DNA of 64,000 nucleotides from Ophiosphaerella korrae. Lineage: Eukaryota; Ascomycota; Dothideomycetes; Pleosporales; Phaeosphaeriaceae. Below the pieces are notes generated by a model that was not told the origin of the DNA, made no database searches, and worked only from the letters and a program-made list of their open reading frames with translations. The stretch is taken from positions 372,001 through 436,000 of the forward strand of contig JALNQF010000002.1 in the NCBI GenBank assembly GCA_028456385.1, read 5' to 3'. Each line of letters starts with the position of its first letter. Position 1 is the first letter of the stretch. This document shows, one piece after another, positions 19,090 through 29,382 of the stretch. The position numbers were made by a program, and so were the translations under genes.

Positions 19090-22052
19090 TATATTGTCGC
19101 TTACGTATGTAGAAGATTCAAGCTATTACTGTATTCACGGAATCGCATCACCTCACAAAGTATCGGCTGTAATATTTGGTATTATTCTGGCAGCAAGATT
19201 CACGGTTCTATTAGTCTCGCGTGTGTTCATTTTGATTTCACTTCCAACCCGACTCGACCCGTTACGTCATTTCCATTTCTTGCCTTATCTCGGTTCAATT
19301 GTCACCTATGCTGCCCTCTTGTGGTAATGAGAAAGCAGCCCTTCAATTAGTACAGGATTACAAGCGCTTGGCATTTTTACGGATATGGAACGTAATTTAG
19401 TTTTCAAAGTATAGCTTACCACCAAGTGCAAAGCAACTAGGGATATTGCAGAGACATTTACTTGACGCAATCGCATCCAAAGGTCGCCACAGCATCACGA
19501 AAGTCATGATAGTCGTTCAGTTTGGTCGATCTAAGCATTCTACAATTATTACCTGTTGATATGCATGCTCGGTTGGATGTCAGTGGGAGTACGTGCAAGA
19601 TAACCAATGCTTTCTAATCACCTATTTTTATAGTGTTTCTAGAACAGAGTGATATTTGTGACAGTGCTAGTAAGATCCGATGGTTTTCGAAGGTCTTGCT
19701 AGTAAGTGTAGCTGGAAGGGATCACTGATTCAGTACATTATTAGTAATAAGTTGCGGTAATTGTTACTAGGCATCTGCTGTATCTAAGCATGTGTGGATT
19801 ATCTTGCTCTATTGATAATACAATATATTCACAAAATCGACTAGATTGGCAATAGTGTAAATATATCGATATGTATCTTGTTGGTCATGTGCAGCTCTAA
19901 ATAATACAGCTATCGCAATAGGTAAATTGCGTCATCTGAAAGTATCCTATGTCCAAGGTTTTTGGCGTTAAATGCATAGTCTAGCTGCCATGAGCCGCGT
20001 ACATTGCTGGTTCGGAAACCAAAGAATCGTAGCTCGCGTGGCAACCTTACCCTCCCAAATTCATTTCACCACCTTGATCTTTTACTTCAGTAAGACTTGT
20101 CAGGCTTCAGGGTCTTTCATATAAACCTTCGTTCCAAGTTATTACCCACCTTCTAGACTAGATAAGATAGAAACTCTTCACTCGTGGTTTAGGTGGATAC
20201 TCCCTATACAAACTTCCGAACGATAAAGTAGCCTCTGATATCTTCACTGAACACTAAGTAATAATGCGAGCTGAGAGCCCAATCTTACCGACACTTGGTC
20301 GGGCTTTGGACTGCCATGAACTGGAGAATCGGGCCATGGAACAGTGGATCACCCATTATCATTAGAGCAAACCAACAAGGAAATCGGACAACAACCAGAA
20401 CAAAAAACCTACTGTGCCATCTAAGTTAGCGGAGGACAAGTGCCACTTCCGAGCGAGCTGTACCCCTCAACGGGCTTCTTGTAGGAAATGTAAAACTCAG
20501 ACTTAGTAATAGTTTCCAATCGACATGAAGCAACTTTCTGCAAACCACATCTTGCCTTCGAAATAATACTAGGTTGTGAAATTAGAGGCTTTAGAAGCAT
20601 GCGGGCTGATGTATTTATAGGGTCCTTGTAAGTTAGATGTTAGTAGTAATGTGAGCCACTATTTTGCTTCGGAGTAAGATTTATATTCCAGCCGCTCGTG
20701 TTCTACATCAGCATAGAATGGAAACAACGGCAATATTTAATATTGTAAGGGGGTAAATGAGGAAGCTGGCCGCACAACAGCAATACTGCCGGTAGTCAAG
20801 GTACAGATGGGCAAGATTCAGAACAATAAGAGACTATCATTCAGAGATTGTACGCGATGCTTGCGGCATCAATCTACCAGTCGGAAACACATGTCCATCG
20901 CCGAGTCGTTAATGTCAACCGTTGATACAACACATCGTGAGTAGCTATAAAGTAGGCGCAAAAAACGTGCCGGAGGAAGCCAGCTCTTACACTCAAATAG
21001 GGCCAGTCAGCGGAAGAACAAAACGAGCAACGCCGAGTAGTTTCCTATTCTAAACTATTTATTATCCTAAGGGGTATTAGCTGCAACACCGGCCTATGCT
21101 TTCAATTGTACATATCAAAATCGACCAAGGGTTTCACTTCTATAATAACAGGTGCAAAAACCGCCCAATACAACCGCCGCTAAAGAAGCTGTCCTTACGG
21201 CCGAGCTCCCTCGCAATGTGCGATTAGGCTTGCTAGGCTACCTCGACAATGCATGCGCGCTACGCTGTGTCCCGCTAACCTCCTCAATAGCATGGTCAAC
21301 TTCTTCAAGCAACGGGTCCATGATACGGAGCTAGGCACCCTTTACAGTCTGGGTGTTAGTAAGTTGCTAACTTGTCAACTTACTAATATATAGCTTTTCA
21401 TCTTCAGTTGCCCGCAGTTGCCTAGATACTTTCACTAGTGCCTACGTCACCCTTAGGGTATATATAGCTCTCTATATACTGTTCGACTCTTTTCAATCAA
21501 CTAGTTGTTTGCACTTCTTGAAACCTACCTTGCGTGGAGCCTACATTATAGATATATACTAGAAAGATACTCAATGAAATTACAGGTTTATTTGTACCAC
21601 ATACCTCGTAACGCTTTGGTAAGAACAAGTTCCAGAATGTAGATAAGTAGCTAGCGCCCCGTTCGTCCACGTGGTCCCTCAGTAATTCCAAAAAAAAAGT
21701 AGGACAGTTATTCTGCTTATATTGATTCAAGATGTATATAATAGCTTGTGTGCTTTCGAAATTATTTAACTAGAAATTGTAGATTGCTTTTGCGTCACCA
21801 ATAACTGTATAGACAACAAATTTTATGTAGTCGAAGTATCGTTTGGTTGCATCATTTGACGTGTTGTATTTTGTACTTCTTTAGTTTGGTAAGGGCTAGC
21901 AAAGTAGACTTCATATTCTGTGCTAGTACATAATGTACAAGGAAACGAAAAAGTTAAAGTTTACCTACGCTAGAATGAAACTCGGGGCTTTCTTTAAACT
22001 GGCCAACATTCAGAAAACGGTACTAGATACATTTCAAATGTTAATTTGTCAT
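19090..22052. other. AT-rich gene-poor block
   Basis: About 3 kb without a supported gene. Two protein-like scraps stand out. One, 21152-21334 (+), contains AELPRNVRLGLLGYLDN, which resembles the start of an F-box. The other, 21497-21730 (-), contains PTFFLELLRDHVDERGASYL and is of unknown origin. Near 21353-21390 there is a short inverted repeat around AGTAAGTTGCTAACTTG. All look like decayed remains. Confidence 0.45.
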
Positions 22053-22418
22053 CTAATAGCCATATTTGGCCGCAAGGGTGGGCGTTAACTGTGGATGAGC
22101 CGAGGGCGGAAGCCGGGGAGTAAAGACGCCCGAAGAAACGCCCACGCCCAGCATGGACAAGCTGGTATGTTCCATACGTATGGTGAAATTGACAGGATTG
22201 ACGGTAGTTGTATCCAAATTTAGGTACCATTCAGTATGATTGAGGGGCAGAGCGCAAAGCATTCTACGTCGACAACATTTGTCAAGAACCGAGAGGATAA
22301 TGAACCAAGAAAGCAGAATCAGGCCAGTCAGTCTCATGCAAGTGAAAGAAGATCCGAAACAGCATATCCGTATAAGTGCGCAAAGGATGGGTAAGCGCCG
22401 AGTTTCAGTAATAGCCAT
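22053..22418 (-). CDS. Hypothetical small membrane protein, doubtful
   Basis: An open frame of 121 codons from ATG 22418 (the frame is open further upstream, to 22532). It contains two hydrophobic stretches (LPILCALIRICCFGSS and LTGLILLSWFIILSVL) and two N-glycosylation sequons (NHT, NFT). It would be divergent from the peroxiredoxin gene with about 560 bases between starts. I recognise no family and it may be a chance open frame. Confidence 0.25.
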   Translation of the reverse strand: MAITETRRLPILCALIRICCFGSSFTCMRLTGLILLSWFIILSVLDKCCRRRMLCALPLNHTEWYLNLDTTTVNPVNFTIRMEHTSLSMLGVGVSSGVFTPRLPPSAHPQLTPTLAAKYGY

Positions 22419-22982
22419 TGTAGAGGCAAAGAAGAGGCATGAAGAGGCAAAAGGAAACAGGGGAAGCTTCGACTGGTTCGGGTAGCGAAGCGAGCGGAAA
22501 CGCGCGCCACAGCCATCGGGACGGATTTGCAACCTTCCCCATTCTCAAATGCCCAATCAAAGCAGCGTTATCGACCCGGGGCAAGCTGAATGTGCATGCC
22601 TCGAAACAAAGACTCAGGTAATCTGCCTAATGTCGGCATGGGTGGTTTGCCAAGGAGGAGGTTGGTGAAGGTCCTCGGTGCTTCTCCTATCCCGTCTAGA
22701 GAAGGGGATTTCAGATATCGCGCCGTCGCACCCATCTTACGACTAGGTACTAGCTTTATTGACACATCGCCTTTTGCGACTGTTTATTGTACGCTACGTG
22801 ATATTGTGCGCGTTGTACTGCAGGTTACTAGTGAGCAGGCTCAAGTCAGGTAAGCCCCGTCCAACAGCGAATTGCGCCCAATTCCATCCATCCCCAACGT
22901 CTCCTTTTTGCGCCCAATCGCGTCTGTATAGCTTCGCGATACTAACGCGACCGCGCTCCAGCTTCGCGACTACATTTTCAAT

Positions 22983-23802
22983 ATGCCTGTCGAACTTCGT
23001 AAGCGTAAGGAGGCTCCTCCTGCGCCAGTGCGCCCGGCAAAGAAGAAGGCAGCCCCCAAGAGCAAGAAGGCTGAAAGCGAGAAAACAGTCGTCGAGAAGG
23101 TCCAAGAAGCCGTCGCTGAAAAGGTGGAAGCAGTCAAGGGGGCTGTTAGCGGCAAGGCCAATGGCGAAGCCTCGAAGCCTAATGTAGGGACAACCGGCTC
23201 TCCCAAGATTGGCGACACAATTGACCTCGCTTCATTCGGTGGCGAGATTGAGACAAACGACGGGGACAAGACGACGCTTGCGAAGCTGGTAGAAGAGAGC
23301 AAGGGCGGCGTTGTGCTATTTACCTACCCCAAGGCCTCGACCCCAGGATGTAAGTGGCTCATCGATAAACCATCACAACACGCGCGTTGCTGACACAGTC
23401 ACAATGACAGGTACTGTACAAGTCTGCCTCTTCCGCGACCAATATACGCCCCTCACCTCCACGGGTTACAGTATCTATGGCCTTTCCAGCGACAGCCCAA
23501 AAGCAAATACAACCTTCAAGACAAAGCAGAAACTTCCCTACCCTCTGTTGTGCGATCCTGCACGAACACTTATCGAGGCTATTGGCCTCAAGAAGGAGCC
23601 AAAGGGAACAACACGCGGCGTCTTCGTTGTGGACAAGTCGGGCAAGGTTCTTGCTGTTCAGCCGGGTGGTCCAGCCGCAACCGTAGATGTTGTGAGGAAG
23701 CTCATAACTGAGAATGCAGGGGGCGCCTCGACGAGCAATATTGAGGCTGCGAAGACGGCCGATGAAGTTGCTGATACTGCGGCGAAAGTGGACAGCGCTT
23801 AA
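22983..23802 (+). CDS. DOT5: Nuclear thiol peroxidase Dot5 (BCP/PrxQ peroxiredoxin)
   Basis: Two exons: 22983-23349 and 23411-23802, intron 61 nt (GTAAGT...ACAG). The product is 252 aa. The splice falls inside the active site and restores STPGCTVQVCLFRD. The first Cys is the peroxidatic one; the second, five residues on, is the usual BCP/PrxQ resolving Cys. The N-terminus (about residues 1-75) is Lys/Ala/Pro-rich (RPAKKKAAPKSKKAE), a probable nuclear localisation segment as in yeast Dot5. The thioredoxin fold follows (GDTIDLASFGG, YGLSSDSPKANTTFK, YPLLCDP, TTRGVFVVDKSGKVL). A 30-residue Ala/Ser/Thr-rich tail closes it. It reduces peroxides at the expense of thioredoxin. Confidence 0.92.
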
Positions 23803-24320
23803 ATGTAGCTGTGTGGCGGTATCTGGTGTTTCATGCTCAACTCTTGGGGTTTCGTAGCTACAGTCATAATGACCTTGTTGAGGGCCTACGTTTCTTGATA
23901 TGCTTATCTCTGTCCTACCTTTCAGCCAGCTATAATACATGTCCAATGTTGCTCATAACTGCTCGTCAATGCATGGACGATTCCACGGGGTGGCAGCAAC
24001 GCAAAGCCACTATAAGGACTCATTCTTACAACCATATACATTGTATAAATAAGACCAGCGAAACCGAAGAATATAGCAATCAAAGCCCACAATAGGAGTT
24101 GGGATGGATAGACTGCATCATGGGTCCTGCCAAGCGCGTAGGGTTCTGCCACCGCCTTCTGGGGAGCTTCCCCAAGCTTCAACCACTATCACAACGTCGC
24201 AACCCCTCTATCTTGCCATAACAGCCTCAAGTCACGCCTATATCCCCCTACATAATCCGTAATAACTCGAGCTCGATTATAACGTGCGTTCAGCCCCGAC
24301 GATCCGATTAGACTACCACA

Positions 24321-25149
24321 ATGGCGTCGCGACTGGTGCTGGTCCTAGGCGACCTCTTCATACCAGATCGAGCAGCAGTAAGCTTCACACAAGTGCACAT
24401 ATATTGCTAGGCTAGACCTCACAGACTTACAGGCTTCCTAGGACATTCCCACAAAAGTACGCGCTCCCCATCCGCCATAGACCAAGCCATCGCATTCCCT
24501 CTCACTCTACCAACCTCAGAGTACGCTTGCTTACTCTGCCCTTAGTTCAAAAAGCTACTTGCACCTGGTAAAATCGGCCAAATTCTCTGTCTAGGTAACA
24601 TCACCGATCGCGAAACCTACGAATTCCTGCGTGCCATCGCGCCCGACCTGCAAATCGTCAAAGGCGACTTCGATGTCGAAGCACCCAACCTCGCCCTGTC
24701 AAAAGTAGTCACGCATGGCTCGCTGCGCATAGGCTTTACACATGGGCACACCATAATACCACCAGGTGATGGCGACAGCCTGCTGATTGCAGCACGGCAG
24801 ATGGATGTCGACGTTTTGCTTTGGGGTGGCACGCACAAGTTTGAGGCGTATGAGATGGAAGGCAAGTTTTTTGTCAACCCAGGGAGCGCAACAGGGGCTA
24901 TGACAACAGGATGGTGGTCAGAGGAGGAGGATCCAACTCCCAGTTTTGTCTTGATGGATGTAAGTTTGCCCTTGATGTCAGCGGGGAGGACGAACGGTGA
25001 CATGACGGGGCCCGCGGCTGACAATTGTACAGGTTCAAGGCGATGTGCTTGTGTTGTACGTGTATCAACTTCGGAAAGACGCAGAAGGCAACGAGAACGT
25101 CGCGGTAGAGAAAGTATCGTTTCGGAAAAACGGCGGTGGTGTATCGTAG
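24321..25149 (+). CDS. VPS29: Retromer subunit Vps29
   Basis: Four exons: 24321-24377, 24442-24456, 24546-24959, 25033-25149, giving 200 aa. Exon 2 is only 15 nt and encodes DIPTK; it is required to join RAA to FKKLLAPGKIGQILC in frame. The fold is the metallophosphoesterase type: LVLGDLFIPDRA at the N-terminus, LGNITDRETYEFLR, VKGDFD, FTHGHTIIPPGD, GGTHKFEAYEMEGKFFVNPGS split over two conserved blocks, then FVLMDV and a C-terminal strand VLYVYQLRK. Vps29 with Vps35 and Vps26 forms the retromer core that recycles receptors from endosomes to the Golgi. The ends of all exons are GT-AG. A longer open frame at 24801-25220 reads into intron 3 and is not the gene. Confidence 0.93.
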
Positions 25150-27346
25150 ACAGCATAATTTGCGGCGGCTTCACACGGCTCAGCAACCAAACGCAAACTG
25201 CGAGGAATGCAACACCATAACTTAATCCCCTCGGAGGAACACACTCCATTCAATGGACGGTTAATTATCCGCAGCTATCATCCCCGCCGTGTGCCACAGC
25301 AGCTGCACTCGAATACTTACTCGGCTTCGTGCAGGATCGTTTCCATCCAGTTCTGCAATAGCTAGGCATGCATATAGCCCCGGCACCTTTTTTTTCGTCC
25401 TGCAGTGTAACCGTCGGAGTATGGAGCTTTTTTGCCATCTCACCTGAGGCTCATGCCATCATCATTCTCTCACACTACCCCACATTTTTGTGCCTGACCG
25501 CTGAAGCTATGTGGCACCTCAGCTGCCATGGTACAAGCAAATGCCTCCCGTCTTCCAGGTCCAATCCCTTCGGAAAGTGGGCCTCCATGAAAGTTTTGCT
25601 TTCGGTCCGTGAGCGGGATAGTTTCCCATGATTTGCGTTCCGATGTGCAGTGTGGGTCGTTCATGAAACTCGCTGTCCCGCTTCTGCCGCGAGCAACTGG
25701 CATTGGAATTCTCTAGATCCGGCCCGTACGGCATCCCAACGAGGATTTTCTAACGGGGTCTAGTATGGTATTGCGGTCATGTTGTGTTGCGATTACATGC
25801 CTACTTCTGTGGGCCGTTGATAGACTTGCAACATTTGATAGAATACTTTTTATAACTAGTGGCAACAAGGCTAACTTTTTCCGTAGCATCGGCGATGTAG
25901 CCCGGTACCATCTTGACCGCAGATCCGCAATGCCACACGAGACGGATTACCGCAATTGTGCTCCTCCCCTGCTCCGTAGTCTCGTTCTTTAGATCGTTGC
26001 CAGGTTCTATTTTGGTCAGATATCGTTCGACCCGATCCGGGCCAGCATGTCGAATCGCCGATTTCTACGGCCGAGTTACATTTTTACTCTCTTAATCCAT
26101 ACCGGCATAACTACCATTGCCGCCTTGGCTGCATGCAGCTGAATTTGGGGTGGGAAAGCGATTTCAGCATTTCTCGGATGACCCTTGTTACCTAGTTCCC
26201 GATCAACCAAGAAAGTGTGACAATCACTCTCCTCACTTCAATGCAAAATGTATACAGTTGACCGTATACTTTGGAATTAATGGGTTATAAATCTTTGATC
26301 ACGCCTGCTATACATATAACTACTGGGGAACATGACTTTAGGGAGTCTAAACATCTTCTAGCTGCTGTGTTGTGGTTGGCCTCTCATAGATGTCCAGCTG
26401 ATCAAGAGCCTAATGCCGAATAATGGACTCAGTGAAACCTCGCACAATCCTCACACCCAGATGGTTTATATGCCCGTTTATCGAATGTATGTTGTTTGTT
26501 ATGGTTGGGTTTTATGTGCTTGATGGATACAGTGATAGTAATTCTACCTACGTATGAACATTTCAAAAATGGAATGTATCTACTGGATGTAATTTAACCA
26601 AAACAGTGGAAGATATCACTCTCCTTACATGGACGCCAGATGTATACAATAGCTAGCATATCAAAGGAGTACGTAAAGCAAAAGGAATGGATAACCCCTA
26701 CCTTACCTAGAACAACCTCGAAAACAGAGTTTAGGCAAATCCAGTATCGTCTGGCTGCAGCATTCTACGTGGCCTATTTCCCCTTTTTCCAGTTGACCGA
26801 GAGCCAGTAGGTCTTACCTAAAATTGTTCAGTCTTTCTTGGTAGGGCGTCATTGGGACTCTCAAATTAGAGCACATATGTCCGGCTCGCTCGCTCCCCGA
26901 GAACTCCAGTCCCGTGAAGTATTCCTTAGTGGTAAATGTGACCACACATTTAGTCATTCAATGCTGGAGAGGCATGACGAGCATACATTTGTACCACCAA
27001 GCATAAAATGTAACAAAAAGAGGAAGCAGCATGCTGTACAACACTATCGAGAAGGACCATGTCGTGATAACTAGCATGAACCAAAGTCCATCTCGTTCGA
27101 GAGTGTTTGCTTTAGAGTGTGACTGCAACGGTAACAAGGCTCAACCTAATGCAACGATGTACTGGCGCGAGCTAAAGCCAGATCTCTAGACAAAGCAGCA
27201 GCAGAACACGTTTTGAGATGCAAAAGGCAAGTGGAGACATCGGTAGAGGAATAATGCTGCAACGGAAAGTTGGCCGGGGAGAGCCAGAAATTTCGCCGGT
27301 GAATAGTATGCTTTTCTCGTCCATAGTGCGCCCTACGTGTTCTGTC
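25150..27346. other. Intergenic between VPS29 and HAL2
   Basis: The two genes converge. It contains the MITE at 26587-26803. A short open frame at 26838-27074 contains a finger-like stretch KCDHTFSHSMLERHDEH with only one of the two cysteines in place, probably another decayed zinc-finger scrap. The rest is without recognisable coding sequence. Confidence 0.5.
26587..26803 (+). mobile_element. MITE copy E
   Basis: About 217 bp. The right end TTCCAGTTGACCGAGAG is well kept; the left end (AATTTAACCAAAACAGTGG) is degenerate. The internal TGTATACAATAG and CGTCTGGCTGCAGCATTC match the family. Target duplication not evident. Confidence 0.7.
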
Positions 27347-28492
27347 TCACCGGTCGCGCCGTGCGAGTACCACCTCGACAGCCCTATTGACGGCGTCAAA
27401 CACTGCGGGCAACGATCCAATCATGCCATGATTCACCTCGCCCTTGATCTGCCGTCCCTGTCCAAAGTCAATGTCCTTGCCATCAAAATCCCTAATTTGG
27501 CCTCCTGCTTCCTGGTACAAGATATTTCCACCGACATGATCCCATATGTACGTGTACCTTTCCTTTGTCTTTGGAATGCGGACCATGACATCTGTTGCGC
27601 CCAGTGTCAGTGCGACGTATTTCATTTGCTGCGACCATATGACTGTGCCGGGCCAGGTGGATCCGAGGGACTCTGCTACAGCCTTGTGCTCGGGCTGGGA
27701 AAGTGAAGTCTTGCCGATGGCTACCTCGACGAAGTTCAGGTCAGCAAGCGACTTTGCGGGGAGAGACAACAGGTCAACTCGACGTGCATCGCCGAATTTG
27801 TCCTCTTGCATGGACCGGACATAGGTGCCTTGACCTTTCAGGGCTGAGAGCACAACGCCGTAGCCCTTGTCGTCGACTTGGTCCTCGTGGAGACGCATCT
27901 GTCCAAGTGGTCCGTGAACATCAAAGGCAAGATTTGGGCAGGCAACAACACCAACTTCCTGAACGCCATCAACGAGTAGACACAGCGCGACAGCATACTG
28001 TTGGCCCTGCATGAAGGCCGCTGTGCCATCCACAGGATCCATGACCCACACTCTGCCCTGTCCCGTGACTTGGCCTTTGCCGCCCAAATCAATGAGGTCA
28101 AACATATCGTCTTTGCTTGCGGGGAAGTTCAACGTCTGTTCCGCGACCTCCCGAGTACTCTGCACGCTGCTCTTTCCATTTTGCCGCGCATAAGCAGCGT
28201 CTTTGGCGCGTAGTACAAGTTCCCAAACACCATCTGCTAGTGCCTCGTTCTCGCGTAACACATCTGCGCTTTCTTCACCAATAAAGCGATCTTTGGGGTA
28301 CACAGCATGTAGTGCGGAGATGAGCAGCGCTTGCGCGGCAAAATCCGCTATAGTGACGGGCGACTCGTCAGCCTTGGTTTCAGCACCAACATTATTCTTG
28401 AGTGACCGAAGGACCGATTTGGTGAGCTGAGCGGCGGCGTGGGTGGCATGCAGGGCTACGGCGAGCTCTGCGCTATACGGTGGTGCACTCAT
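27347..28492 (-). CDS. HAL2: 3'(2'),5'-bisphosphate nucleotidase (Hal2/Met22)
   Basis: Single exon, 381 aa, close to the family length. It belongs to the lithium-sensitive, Mg-dependent inositol-monophosphatase superfamily. Metal-binding motifs are all present: VTIADFAAQ with Asp near 50, FIGEES (residues 70-75), MDPVDGTAAF (151-160) and IWDHVGGNILYQEAGG (316-331). The enzyme converts 3'-phosphoadenosine 5'-phosphate to AMP, clearing the inhibitory by-product of sulfate assimilation, and is a classic salt-tolerance target because Na and Li inhibit it. The start ATG 28492 is followed at once by the conserved helix (SAELAVALHATHAAAQ). A MITE (28584-28761) begins 92 bases upstream of the start, probably within the promoter. 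Confidence 0.94.
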   Translation of the reverse strand: MSAPPYSAELAVALHATHAAAQLTKSVLRSLKNNVGAETKADESPVTIADFAAQALLISALHAVYPKDRFIGEESADVLRENEALADGVWELVLRAKDAAYARQNGKSSVQSTREVAEQTLNFPASKDDMFDLIDLGGKGQVTGQGRVWVMDPVDGTAAFMQGQQYAVALCLLVDGVQEVGVVACPNLAFDVHGPLGQMRLHEDQVDDKGYGVVLSALKGQGTYVRSMQEDKFGDARRVDLLSLPAKSLADLNFVEVAIGKTSLSQPEHKAVAESLGSTWPGTVIWSQQMKYVALTLGATDVMVRIPKTKERYTYIWDHVGGNILYQEAGGQIRDFDGKDIDFGQGRQIKGEVNHGMIGSLPAVFDAVNRAVEVVLARRDR

Positions 28493-28583
28493 TATCGGGG
28501 TTTGGAGAATGGATCCAATGTGTTAGTTTTAGATGAGACGAAGTGCTCTGAGTGAGTAAGCGAGGAAACCGCTGGGGTAAGTT

Positions 28584-28761
28584 TTCTCGGTAAACTGAAA
28601 AAGTGGGAGATTCTTCCTCTTCACGTTAATGCTGCACAATTTATTACTAGGAACCTTGGATTACTCCTGGTGTGCTTATGACTATCGAGGGGAAAAAAAA
28701 ATCTTAGATAGTGCCAATAGCTTTGGCTCCCACGTCTTGGGTCGCCTCAATTGACTGAGAG
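28584..28761 (+). mobile_element. MITE copy F, in the HAL2 promoter
   Basis: 178 bp, from TTCTCGGTAAACTGAAAAAG to CAATTGACTGAGAG. Internal AGGAACCTTGGATTACTCC and AGCTTTGGCTCC correspond to family blocks. No target duplication seen. Its left end has the best-preserved terminal repeat in the window. Confidence 0.8.
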
Positions 28762-29189
28762 GCCGTTTCGATGCTTCGGGTAGGTCGCAGCTGCACATCT
28801 ACCAAGTGAGACAACCCCTGACGACTTCCAACATCAGTCTCCATTCTCAATGTCGCGGCCTGGTGATGGGCCGATTTCACTTGCTAGGTAGAATTCTAGG
28901 TTATAACAGTAGGCTTATAATAGCAGAGAAAAGAGACCGAACGGCCCGTAGCGGAGTGGCTTTGGGCATCGAGAGTATCCTGGAGTCTTGGAGTTGGTTA
29001 AATCAGCGCCTCTCCCAGCGCTTCCGTCAGGGACGCCCTCTGAAAGTTGAACGGACCACTCTCCGATATCTTGGGATGAGATGGTCGGCCGGCCATTCCA
29101 GTGTGCGGTTTGTAGCCGCCGGGCGGGCCGATTCGGAGGCAGCCCCATTGTCGGGAGATGGGCTCCATGGATCAGCGTCTAAGGCAAGA

Positions 29190-29382
29190 CTCTCGAGCAC
29201 CTGAAAAAGTAGGACGATTACCCACCTTGCATGAGTAGTTGATGTATACAATAGATAATATACGATAGAATTACCGTAGCCTTATTCACGACTACTTAGA
29301 AACGAGATATTAGGTAACCTGAATATATTCTGGCTGCTACTTCTTCGGTGGTGTGCTTTCCAGTGATTCGGTTGACCGAGAG
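29190..29382 (+). mobile_element. MITE copy G
   Basis: 193 bp, CTCTCGAGCACCTGAAAAAG to TCGGTTGACCGAGAG, flanked by CAAGA (29185-29189) and CAAGG (29383-29387), a 4-of-5 duplication. Internal GTATACAATAGATAATATAC and TTCTGGCTGCTACTTC match the family. It lies 428 bases from copy F in the same orientation. Confidence 0.8.

Noticed and set aside
23359..23946. 195-codon minus-strand frame over DOT5
   Set aside because: It overlaps conserved peroxiredoxin codons and intron on the other strand and has no recognisable motif.
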